This document shows, in pieces, positions 35,738 to 43,502 of a DNA stretch of 64,000 nt (position 1 is its first letter; every line of letters starts with the position of its first letter). The position numbers and the translations under genes are program-made. Origin of the DNA: Myxococcota bacterium (GTDB taxonomy: Bacteria > Myxococcota_A > UBA9160 > UBA4427); the NCBI GenBank assembly GCA_041389495.1, contig JAWKRT010000001.1:1-64000 (forward strand). The letters are read 5' to 3'. Below the pieces are notes generated by a model. That model did not search any database. It was not told the DNA's origin and worked only from the letters and a program-made list of their open reading frames with translations.

Positions 35738-37153
35738 CTATCGCGGCGGCGCGGCCGCCGCGCACTCGACGGCGACGGCGTCGTCGCACACGGTGGCGCA
35801 GAGGTCGCCGGCGGGCGTCGCCGCCGCTGCGTAGTAGAGCCCCGCGGCGCCGTCGCGCGCGCTCGCGTGACGCGGCATGCGGAGCGACTCGACGCGGCCT
35901 TCGCGGACGACGTGGACGATGCCCGACCAGCGCGTCACGAGCACGGCGCCGTCGCCCGCGAACGCGACGTCCTGCACGAAGTCGAGCGCGCGCGGGAAGT
36001 GCGCGTCGAGGAGCAGGCCGCGGCCCGGCGCGACGAGCGCGTGCGGATCCGCGCCGCCCGCGAGCTCGGCGAGGCGCAGCTCGTCGCCGACCACGACCGC
36101 CCCGACGCCGCGCGCGCCGACGCCCGCGCCGTCTCCCGCGCCTCTGCCCGCCTGCGGCGCGGGCGCGGGTGCGAAGCGCACGAACTGGAGCTCGACTTCG
36201 CGGCCTTCGGCGTCGGCCTCGATGCGCGCCCGTTCGCGTCCGTGCGCGTCGAGCACGATCGCGGGGTGGAGCGATGCGGGCGCGGGCGCGTCGTCGCGCC
36301 GCCGGACGAGGTCGGTCGCGATCCACCAGCGCGCGCCGCCCGGATCCCAGGCGATCGTCTTGGGTGCGACGACGAAGCCGTCGGGCGGCGCGAGCGGGGC
36401 CTCGAGCACGAGCGCGCCGTCGGGCGCGAACACGACGAGCGAGCCGGTCGCGTCCGGGTCGCCGCCCGTGCCGCCGTAGCGCGACACGCCGATGGCGCCG
36501 CCGGGCCCGAGCGCGAGCTCGTTCAGCCCGAGCCCGAGCGCGCCCAGGTGCACGACCGCGCCGCTCGCGGGCTCGACCCAGCCCGCCGGCTCGAAGAAGG
36601 TCGTGAAGTAGACGCGGCCGTTCGGGTGCGGGAGCACGTCCCACGTCCCGGCGCGCGCGCCGGCCGCGGCAGCGACGTCGAGCGGCGCGAGCATGCGCTC
36701 GCTCCGCAGGTCGAAGCGGCCGACGGCCTGCGGGCCGGGCGCGCGCAGGTCGCCCGACGGGTCGCCGCCCGCGTCGCGCATCGCGCTCCAGAACGGCGCC
36801 ATCCCGAAGTAGAGGACGCCGTCGCGCGCCTCGCCGTACCAGGCGCAGTACCGCTCGCTCGCGCTCTCGAGGATGGAGGGCGGGAGGAAGTGGAAGGAGC
36901 GCCGCGCGGCCGGTGCGGGCTCGGGCGGCGTCGCGGCGTGCCCGGCGCAGCCGCCCGCCGCTCCGAGCAGGCCCAACCCGAGCGCGGCCGCGGCGGCCGC
37001 AGCGAGCGCGGCCCTGCCTGTCGCAGCGAGCGGGGCCCCGCCGGCCGCAGCGAGCGTCGCCGCGGCGGTCGCGGCGCGCGCCGTTGCCGCGCGGGCCGCG
37101 CGTGGGACCCGGAATGCGAACGCGATCGCGCCCGAGGTCGCCCCGCCCGCCAT
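35738..37153 (-). CDS. Putative lipoprotein, beta-propeller-like, unknown function
   Basis: The 471-residue protein has an Ala-rich signal region ending in LLGAAGGCAGH, a plausible lipobox although -1/-2 are both glycine. The mature part has repeats of short beta-strands with motifs GRVYFTTFFEP, GGAIGVSRYGG and TWDVLPHPNG that resemble a propeller/SMP-30-like fold. No family is assigned. The start is uncertain: ATG 37153 or ATG 37231. Imperfect G/C-rich repeats about 36960-37100 encode the Ala-rich segment. Confidence 0.65.
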   Translation of the reverse strand: MAGGATSGAIAFAFRVPRAARAATARAATAAATLAAAGGAPLAATGRAALAAAAAAALGLGLLGAAGGCAGHAATPPEPAPAARRSFHFLPPSILESASERYCAWYGEARDGVLYFGMAPFWSAMRDAGGDPSGDLRAPGPQAVGRFDLRSERMLAPLDVAAAAGARAGTWDVLPHPNGRVYFTTFFEPAGWVEPASGAVVHLGALGLGLNELALGPGGAIGVSRYGGTGGDPDATGSLVVFAPDGALVLEAPLAPPDGFVVAPKTIAWDPGGARWWIATDLVRRRDDAPAPASLHPAIVLDAHGRERARIEADAEGREVELQFVRFAPAPAPQAGRGAGDGAGVGARGVGAVVVGDELRLAELAGGADPHALVAPGRGLLLDAHFPRALDFVQDVAFAGDGAVLVTRWSGIVHVVREGRVESLRMPRHASARDGAAGLYYAAAATPAGDLCATVCDDAVAVECAAAAPPR

Positions 37154-37276
37154 GACCGCGCCGCACCGCCGACCGGCCAGGGCGCCGCCGCGAGTGGCAC
37201 CGCCGCCGGATGTGGCATCTATCCCAAACATACGATTCTGAACATGTTTCCGAGACAGGGTCGCCCCGCATCCGGA

Positions 37277-37298
37277 GGGTGCACTCGTCGTGGGTGCA
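37277..37298. repeat. Direct repeats GGGTGCA upstream of the sigma-54 promoter
   Basis: GGGTGCA occurs at 37277-37283 and 37292-37298, 15 bp apart, and GCATCC flanks both copies. They lie about 115-135 bp upstream of the predicted transcription start, the usual distance for an enhancer-binding activator of sigma-54 RNA polymerase. The assignment is inference. Confidence 0.4.
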
Positions 37299-37384
37299 TC
37301 CGTGGTTGGCAGAGGACGGCGCCGGGCCGGGCCGCCGGACCGCGATGAATCGCGGACTTGGCCCGCGATCACCGCGCCCACGCC

Positions 37385-37401
37385 TTGGCACGCATCCTGC
37401 T
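37385..37401 (+). promoter_or_regulatory. Near-consensus sigma-54 (-24/-12) promoter
   Basis: TTGGCACG at 37385-37392 and CTGCT at 37397-37401 match the -24/-12 consensus TGGCACG-N4-TTGCW, with one deviation (C for T in the -12 element). The GG and GC dinucleotides are exactly 10 bases apart. Transcription should start near 37412. Confidence 0.75.
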
Positions 37402-37411
37402 CTAGCCCCCG

Positions 37412-37596
37412 ACCGTCAGGAGATCTGATACGGCCGGGTCGGGGATTAAACGGGCGCGTTCCCCGGCCCGGTCGGTTTCCTGGCCGAGGACCCGAGACCC
37501 AAGGCGCTTTCCCCCAGATCGCATCCTTCCCTCTTCCTCGCCAGACAGATCTACCCGAACCACGGGCCCCGGCTGAAGGTCAGCCGGGGCCTTTTT
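37412..37596 (+). ncRNA. Candidate sigma-54-dependent small RNA
   Basis: The predicted transcript of about 185 nt runs from the -12 element to a strong terminator. It contains no ATG, GTG or TTG on the plus strand, so it cannot code in the usual way. It can fold: CCGGGTCGGGG (37434-37444) pairs with CCCCGGCCCGG (37461-37471) with one G-U pair, and AGATCTG (37421-37427) could close with CAGATCT (37546-37552). A C/U-rich stretch at 37508-37541 would be complementary to GAGGAA-like ribosome sites. There is no plus-strand gene until 40292. A known family could not be confirmed. Confidence 0.6.
37565..37596 (+). terminator. Rho-independent terminator of the candidate sRNA
   Basis: GGCCCCGGCTGA (37565-37576) and TCAGCCGGGGCC (37580-37591) form a perfect 12-bp stem with loop AGG, followed by five T residues and CGTT. 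It is oriented for plus-strand transcripts. The T tract is absent on the other side. Confidence 0.85.
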
Positions 37597-37647
37597 CGTT
37601 CCGGGCGCGAGCGAGAGAGCGGATGCGAGTGCGCACGCCGCGCCGAC

Positions 37648-38817
37648 TCAGCGCCGTTGCCGACGCCGCGACCGAGCCGCGAGCGCCGCGAGCCCGACGG
37701 CCGCGAGCGCGCCCGTGCCCGGCTCGGGGATGACGGCGACCCATGCCTCGGTGAAGCCACTCGGGTTGGTGCCGTAGCCGACGATCGTCCTTCCGTCGGC
37801 CGAGACTCCGTAGGCGTAGGAGAGGATCCAGCCCGCGAGATCGACGCCGAGTGAGCCGAGCACGACGTCGAGCTCTCGCATCCCGTCGCCGGCGGTCCAC
37901 AGGAACGCCTCGTCTCCGGATGCGCTGCTGCCCTTGCCGACGATCGTCGCGCCATCGGCGGATACGCCATAGGCGACGCTGTCGAAGCTGCCGCCGGCGA
38001 GGTCGCCCAGGCCGACCATGCCGTCGGCCGTCGTCCAGCGGAACGCCTCGAGTCCGGATGCGCTCGTGCCCGCACCGACGATCGTGGAGCCATCGGCGGA
38101 CACTCGGTTGGCAACGCTGAAGTAGTCCCCGCCGGCGAAATCACCGAGCCCGATCATGTCGTCGCCCTCGGTCCAGCGGAACGCCTCGATTCCGGATGCA
38201 CTGGTGCCGTAGCCGACGACGGTGAGGCCATCGGCGGAGATGCCCGTGGCCAGGCTGTTGGAGCTCCCGCCGGCGAGGTCGCCGAGGCCGACCATGCCGC
38301 CGCTCGCCGTCCAGCGGTACGCCTCGGATCCGAACGGGCTGCTTCTGTACCCGACGATGCTGTTGCCATCGGCAGAGGCGTCGTTCGCGCTGGTACCGAT
38401 GAAGAAGGTGGTGAGGCCGCCGAGCTCGACGATGCCTCCGCCCGCGGTCCAGCGGACCGCCTCGCCAGCGGACGCGCTGATGCTGTAGCCGACGATGGTC
38501 GAGCCATCGCCGGACACGCCGTAGGCGACGCTATGGGAGCGTCCGCCGGCGAGCTCGCCGAGCCCGACCATGCCACCGCCCGAAGTCCAGCGGAACGCCT
38601 CGAATCCAGATGCACTGGTGCCGTAGCCGACGACGCTGGAGCCGTCGGCGGACGCAGCGAGCGCAACGCTGTGGAAGGCCCCACCCGCGAAATCCCCGAG
38701 CCCCGTGAACGAGACTGCAGAACCCTCGTTAGGTGAGATGGAGAGACCGACGAGCACGCCGAGCAGCGGGAGCCGCGAGACGATGCGGCGCAGCGGGCAC
38801 GAACGCGGCCGGAGCAT
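37648..38817 (-). CDS. HAF-repeat protein with PEP-CTERM sorting signal
   Basis: The 389-residue exported protein has a signal peptide (LPLLGVLVGLSISPNEGSA) and about six tandem repeats of 50-55 residues of the form GLGDLAGGS-S-A-G-SADG-T-VGYG-SASG-EAFRWT, the HAF motif. The C-terminus VIPEPGTGALAAVGLAALAARSRRR is a PEP-CTERM sorting signal, which an exosortase would cut to release or anchor the protein. ATG 38817 has GGGAGG 5 bp upstream. The exosortase gene is not in this window. Confidence 0.87.
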   Translation of the reverse strand: MLRPRSCPLRRIVSRLPLLGVLVGLSISPNEGSAVSFTGLGDFAGGAFHSVALAASADGSSVVGYGTSASGFEAFRWTSGGGMVGLGELAGGRSHSVAYGVSGDGSTIVGYSISASAGEAVRWTAGGGIVELGGLTTFFIGTSANDASADGNSIVGYRSSPFGSEAYRWTASGGMVGLGDLAGGSSNSLATGISADGLTVVGYGTSASGIEAFRWTEGDDMIGLGDFAGGDYFSVANRVSADGSTIVGAGTSASGLEAFRWTTADGMVGLGDLAGGSFDSVAYGVSADGATIVGKGSSASGDEAFLWTAGDGMRELDVVLGSLGVDLAGWILSYAYGVSADGRTIVGYGTNPSGFTEAWVAVIPEPGTGALAAVGLAALAARSRRRQRR

Positions 38818-38923
38818 CGAGGCCTCCCCTCCCGAGCAGCGAGCGAGGCCGAGGAGCACTCGCTCCTGGCGCGGGAAGGCTGCGACCGCGAGCCGCGAGC
38901 CGCGCGCGAAAGCGCGGCCGACG

Positions 38924-40102
38924 TTAGTCCGCCGCGCCGTCGTCCTCGGCGTCGCCCGCGCGGTCGGCGAGGACGCCGGCGACCTCGTCGCCGAACTCCT
39001 TCGCGAACCAGCCCTTGATCTCCTTGCGGCCGTCGAGGGCGGCGGCGGAATCGGGCGGGTCGATGGCCATGGCCTCGAGGGCGGAGTTCGGGCAGAGGAC
39101 GCCGGGGTCGAGGCCGAGCTCGCCGGCGCGCGTCGTGCGCCAGCGCTTGAGGTGGGTGAGGCGGCGCTCGGCGCGGCGGTCCATGCGGCGGCGGCCGTTG
39201 CCCTCGAGCTTCGGGATGGGCCCGTGGCCCTCCTTCTTGCCCTCGCGCACGGCCTCGAGGAGGTCGCTGCCCATGCGGCGCACGATGAGCTCGGAGACGC
39301 CCTTGATCTCGGCGAGCGCGGCCTGCGTGCGCGGCTTCGCCTCGGCGATGTCGAGCAGCGTGCGGTTGCCGAGCACCTTGAAGGGCGGGCGGTCGATCTC
39401 TCTCGCGCGCTTGTCGCGCAGCAGATAGAGCTCGCGCAGCACGCCCAACGACTTCGGGTCGAGCTTCTTGGCGCCCTTGATGCGCAGGTAGCCGAGCTTG
39501 TCGAAGCCGCGGCTCGGCCACTGGCGCTTCGTGAGCGCTTCGAACTCGGCCTGCGCCCACTCGAGCCGCTTCGCCTTGCGCAGCTCCCTCTCGAGCTTGT
39601 CCGTCAGGCGGATGAGGTACTGCACGTCGGACGCGGCGTAGGTGAGCTGCTCGTCGGTGAGCGGGCGGCGCGACCAGTCGGAGCGCTGCTCGTCCTTCGG
39701 CAGCTTCACGCCGAAGTGGTGCTCGATCAGCGCCGAGAGCCCGACGGCCGGGTAGCCGAGCAGCTGCGCGCTCACCATCGTGTCGAACAGGTTCGCGAAC
39801 TCGAAGCCGCAGTCGCGCTTCAGCACGTAGATGTCGTACTCGGCGGCGTGGAAGACGACGCGCACGTCGGGCGAGGCGAAGAGCGGCGCGAGCGGCGCCA
39901 GCTCCGACGGCCCGCCGAGCGCGAGCGGGTCGACGAGGTACGTGTTCTTCGCGGTGGCGATCTGGACGAGGCAGGTCTTGTCGAAGTAGTGGTAGAAGCT
40001 GTCGGCCTCGGTATCGACGGCGACGATCTTCTCTTTCAGGAGATCCTGAGCGAGAGCCTCGAGGTCGCTCTGCCGCTCGATGATCACGAAATCTGCCACC
40101 AT
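38924..40102 (-). CDS. rnd: Ribonuclease D
   Basis: RNase D trims 3' ends of tRNA precursors. The DEDDy exonuclease motifs are VAVDTEADSFYHY, VFHAAEYDIYVL and YAASDVQYLIRL, so the catalytic carboxylates are intact. An HRDC domain occupies residues about 205-290 (SLGVLRELYLLRDKRARE), and a charged C-terminal tail follows. The start ATG 40102 with GAGGG upstream is preferred over TTG 40120. Confidence 0.93.
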   Translation of the reverse strand: MVADFVIIERQSDLEALAQDLLKEKIVAVDTEADSFYHYFDKTCLVQIATAKNTYLVDPLALGGPSELAPLAPLFASPDVRVVFHAAEYDIYVLKRDCGFEFANLFDTMVSAQLLGYPAVGLSALIEHHFGVKLPKDEQRSDWSRRPLTDEQLTYAASDVQYLIRLTDKLERELRKAKRLEWAQAEFEALTKRQWPSRGFDKLGYLRIKGAKKLDPKSLGVLRELYLLRDKRAREIDRPPFKVLGNRTLLDIAEAKPRTQAALAEIKGVSELIVRRMGSDLLEAVREGKKEGHGPIPKLEGNGRRRMDRRAERRLTHLKRWRTTRAGELGLDPGVLCPNSALEAMAIDPPDSAAALDGRKEIKGWFAKEFGDEVAGVLADRAGDAEDDGAAD

Positions 40103-40291
40103 GCCCTCGACTGGATCCAAGCCAGGATCCTTCTGCTCGAGCTCGAAGAAACCGCGGTCGGGCCCGGCGATGGAGGGAAGGCTCTCCGGGGCCCCGTCCG
40201 GCGTCGAGGAGGGCGTCGGCCGGACGCGCCGACTCTAGCCGACGCCCCATGCCCCCGAAACGGGCGAAGTCCGCCCCTATACTCGCCGGCC

Positions 40292-41605
40292 GTGCACGCG
40301 CTCGTGGAGGTCGACGGCAGCCCGCGCCCGGAGCAGGCGATCGAGCGGGCGGCCGAGCGGCTCGCCGGCCAGCTCGCTGGCAGCCCCGCCGATGGGCCTG
40401 CGGGCGCGCGGCCTTCGGGCGCCGCGCCGGGCTGCGACCTCGCCCTCCTCTTCGCGACCTCCTCCCACGGCGCGCTCGAGCGCGACGCGGCCGAGGCCCT
40501 CGGCCGTGCGCTCGGCGCGCGCGAGGTCGCGGCGGCACAGGTGGGCGGGCTGCTCGCCCCCGGCCACGAGCGGGTCGGCCTCCCGGGCGTCGGCATCGTC
40601 GCGCTTCGCGGCGGCTCGCGCGTCCACGCGGTCGACGACGCGCGCGGTCGCGAGGCCGAGGTCGGCGAGGAGCTCGCCCACGCGCTCGGCCCGTTCGACG
40701 CCGCGGGCCGCGACGCGCTGCTCGTCGTCGCCTGCGCCGGCGAGCTCGACGCGCGCGCGCTCGTGCGCGGCCTCGCGGCCTGCGCGCCGGCGCGTGTGTT
40801 AGGCGCGGGCGTCGAGGGGCCCGGCGGTGGCGCGGCCACCATCGTCGCGAACGGCGAGCGGGTGCGCGGCGGCGTGCTCGGGGTGCGCGTGCGCGGGGGT
40901 GCGCCGCCCGCCGTCGAGCTCGCGCCCGGCGTGCGGCTCGGCCCGCCGCTGCGCGTCGGGCGCGCGAGCGGCCACTGGGTGCACGAGCTCGAGGGCGCGA
41001 GCGCGCTCGAGGAGCTGCGCGACGCGGCGGGCGCGCTCTGGGACGACGAGCGCCGCGCGCTGCGCAGCGTGCTCGTCGCGCTCCCGCCGCCGCCGTGCGC
41101 GGACGCGGCGTGTGCTTCGCACGCGGCGCAAGCGGGCTCCGCGCTGGAGGCGGCCCCGCACCCGGCGCACGTCCGCGCCATCGTCGGCATCGACGCCGCG
41201 GCCGGCGCGATCGCGCTCCCCGAGCCCGTTCGCGAGGGCTCGCTCCTCGCCTTCGCGCACCGCGACGCGCTCGCCGCGCGGGACGCGCTCTCGGCCGCGG
41301 CCGAGCGCCTTCGCGAAGCGCCGCGCGCCGCGCCCGCGGCCCTCGGGCTCGCGCTGTCGTGCGCGCGCCGCGGCACCGCGCTCTTCGGCGAGGACGGGCT
41401 CGAGGCGGCCTACCTGGCGCGGGCGTTCGGCGCCGCGCCGTGGCTCGGGCTCGTCGGCGCGTGGCAGGTCGGGCCGGCGCCGTGCGGCGGGGCGGGCCCG
41501 GCGGCCGCTGCGCTCCATCCATCCTTGATGACGCACACGGGCGTCCTCGCCGCGCTCGGCGGCGCGGAGCCCGACCCCTTGCAGCCCGATGGCGGTCCGT
41601 GGTAG
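40292..41605 (+). CDS. FIST-domain protein
   Basis: The 437-residue protein has a FIST N/C architecture: LALLFATSSHG, ALGAREVAAAQVGGLL and an Ala-rich core; the C-terminal half has ALGLALSCARRGTALFGEDG, a common FIST_C signature. FIST proteins are proposed sensors for small ligands such as amino acids. The GTG at 40292 begins VHALVEVDGSPRPEQA, matching the family start. Isolated gene, no kinase or cyclase partner. Confidence 0.8.
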   Translation: MHALVEVDGSPRPEQAIERAAERLAGQLAGSPADGPAGARPSGAAPGCDLALLFATSSHGALERDAAEALGRALGAREVAAAQVGGLLAPGHERVGLPGVGIVALRGGSRVHAVDDARGREAEVGEELAHALGPFDAAGRDALLVVACAGELDARALVRGLAACAPARVLGAGVEGPGGGAATIVANGERVRGGVLGVRVRGGAPPAVELAPGVRLGPPLRVGRASGHWVHELEGASALEELRDAAGALWDDERRALRSVLVALPPPPCADAACASHAAQAGSALEAAPHPAHVRAIVGIDAAAGAIALPEPVREGSLLAFAHRDALAARDALSAAAERLREAPRAAPAALGLALSCARRGTALFGEDGLEAAYLARAFGAAPWLGLVGAWQVGPAPCGGAGPAAAALHPSLMTHTGVLAALGGAEPDPLQPDGGPW

Positions 41606-41610
41606 CTGTT

Positions 41611-41647
41611 GTTCCGGATATGAGACAGTAGTTCTGATATCCGGAAC
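41611..41647. promoter_or_regulatory. Perfect inverted repeat, probable IclR operator
   Basis: GTTCCGGATAT (41611-41621) and ATATCCGGAAC (41637-41647) form a perfect 11-bp inverted repeat with a 15-base spacer, 30 bp before the iclR start codon. This is the typical place for autoregulation by an IclR-family protein. Lack of a T-run and the long spacer argue against a terminator for the FIST gene. Confidence 0.72.
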
Positions 41648-41676
41648 GAATTCGCCCGCAGCCCCCGGACCCTCGC

Positions 41677-42558
41677 ATGGCCTCCCCTCCCGATCTCCGC
41701 GCCGACTCGCCGCTCGGCACCGTCGACAAGGCGATCGACATCCTCTTCCACCTGCACGCGCAGGGCGGCTCCACCGGCGTGAGCGCGATCGGGCGCGCGC
41801 TCGCGATGCCGAAGTCGAGCGTGCATCGCCTGCTCGGCGCGCTCCGCCACCGCGGCCTCGTCGAGCAGGACGAGCGCGGGCGCTACCGGCCGGGCATCGG
41901 GCTCCTCGCGCTCGGGCTCGGCGTGCTCGAGCGCGAGCCCGTCGTCGCCGCCGCGCGCCCCGTGCTCGAGCGCGAGGCCGAGGCGCTCGGCGAGACGCTC
42001 TTCCTCGTCGCCGCGCGCGCGGGCCGGCTCGTCGTGCTCGACAAGGTCGAGGGGACGGGCTTCCTGCGCGCCGCGCCGCGCGTCGGCCAGGCCGTGCCCG
42101 CGCACGCGACGGCCGTCGGCAAGCTCCAGCTCGCGTTCGCGCCCGACGCACTCGAGCCCGCCGAAGCGAACGCGGGCGCGAGCGCGCCGCCGCTCGAGGC
42201 CTTCACCGCCGCGACGCACGTCGACGCGCGCGCGCTCGCGCGGGAAGTCGAGCTCGCGCGCGAGCGCGGCTACGCGGCGAACGTCGACGAGTGGATCGCG
42301 GGCCTCTCCGTGATCGCGGCGCCCGTGCTGCGCGGCGGCCAGCTCGTCGCGCAGGTCGCGCTCGCCGCGTCGTCGCCGCGCGTCGCCGAGCTCGGCGTCG
42401 GCGCGCTCGGCGAGCGCGTGCGGAAGACGGCGGACGCGATCGCCGCGCGCCTCGAACTCGACCCCCGTCCGGCGGCGCGGGCCGCCGACGCGAACGGCGC
42501 GCGCCGCGCGCCGCCGGTGCCCCGCCGCGCGCGAAGCGCACCAGGAGACTCCCGATGA
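41677..42558 (+). CDS. IclR-family transcriptional regulator
   Basis: Residues about 13-75 form the winged helix (TGVSAIGRALAMPKSSVHRLLGALRHRGLVEQD), and 90-255 the effector-binding domain (ARAGRLVVLDKVEG, VPAHATAVGKLQLAF, SVIAAPVL). It probably represses the ilvE operon and itself through the 41611-41647 palindrome. The effector is unknown. The stop lies inside a 14-bp duplication shared with the ilvE start. Confidence 0.9.
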   Translation: MASPPDLRADSPLGTVDKAIDILFHLHAQGGSTGVSAIGRALAMPKSSVHRLLGALRHRGLVEQDERGRYRPGIGLLALGLGVLEREPVVAAARPVLEREAEALGETLFLVAARAGRLVVLDKVEGTGFLRAAPRVGQAVPAHATAVGKLQLAFAPDALEPAEANAGASAPPLEAFTAATHVDARALAREVELARERGYAANVDEWIAGLSVIAAPVLRGGQLVAQVALAASSPRVAELGVGALGERVRKTADAIAARLELDPRPAARAADANGARRAPPVPRRARSAPGDSR

Positions 42559-42577
42559 AGGATTCCCGATGAAGGTA
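42550..42577. repeat. 14-bp imperfect tandem duplication at the iclR/ilvE junction
   Basis: TCCCGATGAAGGAT (42550-42563) is followed directly by TCCCGATGAAGGTA (42564-42577). The first copy holds iclR's TGA overlapping an ATG as ATGA; the second copy holds the real ilvE start. Confidence 0.8.
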
Positions 42578-43435
42578 TGGATCGACGGACGCATCGTGGA
42601 GGCCGCCGACGCGCGCGTCTCCGTGACCGACCACGGCCTGCTCTACGGCGACGGCGTCTTCGAGGGCATGCGCGTCTACCACCGGCGCGTGTTCCGGCTG
42701 GCCGACCACCTGCGCCGCTTCCGCGCCGGCCTCGACGCGATCGGCCTCGCGCTGCCCGGCGGCATCGAGGGCGTCGAGAAGGCCGTGCTCGAGACGGCGC
42801 GCGCCTACGGCCGCGACGAGGCCTACCTGAGGCTCGTCGCGACGCGCGGCGCGGGCGGGCTCGGCGTCGACCCGACGCTATGCGAGCGCCCGACGCTCTT
42901 CTGCATCGCCGACGCCATCCGCCTCTACGACGCCGCGAAGCTCGCGCGCGGCATCGACCTCGTCACCGTGAGCGTGCGCCGCCCCGCGGCCGACGCGCTC
43001 GACCCGCGCGTCAAGAGCCTCAACTACCTCAACAGCGTGCTCGCGAAGCGCGAGGCGAGGCTTCGGGGCGCGGACGAGGGGCTCATCCTCAACGCGCAGG
43101 GCCTCGTCGCCGAGGCCGCCGTCGCGAACGTGTTCACCGTGCGCGACGGCGTGCTGACGACGCCGCCGCCGTCCGACGGCTGCCTCGAGGGCATCACGCG
43201 CGCGAGCGTCCTCGAGCTCGCCGCGCGCCTCGGCATCGCCGCCCGCGAGGCCTCACTCGGCCGCTTCGACCTGTTCGCCGCCGACGAGGTCTTCCTGACG
43301 GGAAGCGGCGCGCGCATCGTGCCCGTCGGCACGTTCGACGGCGCCGTCGTCGGCCTCGGCGGACGCGGCCCCGTCACGCAGCGCATCGACGACGCCTTCG
43401 GCCCCTACACGAAGGAGCGCGGCACGGCGTTCTGA
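42569..43435 (+). CDS. ilvE: Class IV (branched-chain) aminotransferase
   Basis: The 288-residue PLP enzyme has DHGLLYGDGVFEGMRVY, the PLP lysine region KSLNYLNSVLAKREA, EAAVANVFTVRDG and FLTGSGARIVPV. These match branched-chain aminotransferase, which converts keto acids to valine, leucine and isoleucine. D-amino-acid transaminase or aminodeoxychorismate lyase are alternative class IV functions. It follows iclR by 10 bp. Confidence 0.85.
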   Translation: MKVWIDGRIVEAADARVSVTDHGLLYGDGVFEGMRVYHRRVFRLADHLRRFRAGLDAIGLALPGGIEGVEKAVLETARAYGRDEAYLRLVATRGAGGLGVDPTLCERPTLFCIADAIRLYDAAKLARGIDLVTVSVRRPAADALDPRVKSLNYLNSVLAKREARLRGADEGLILNAQGLVAEAAVANVFTVRDGVLTTPPPSDGCLEGITRASVLELAARLGIAAREASLGRFDLFAADEVFLTGSGARIVPVGTFDGAVVGLGGRGPVTQRIDDAFGPYTKERGTAF

Positions 43436-43502
43436 GGGCGCGCGGCTATTCTCCGCCGGCCGCCGCCCCTTCCCTCGCGGTCGTGCCCGAACGGAGAACC
43501 TC

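Noticed and set aside
37290..37733. Open frame of 147 codons on the plus strand spanning the sRNA region
   Set aside because: The codons are Arg/Pro/Gly-rich and show no family pattern, and the region has a sigma-54 promoter plus terminator instead. No start codon lies inside the predicted transcript.
42555..42572. Alternative ATG for ilvE at 42555
   Set aside because: It reads only five codons before a stop, and the ATG at 42569 starts the conserved MKVWIDGRIVEA sequence.
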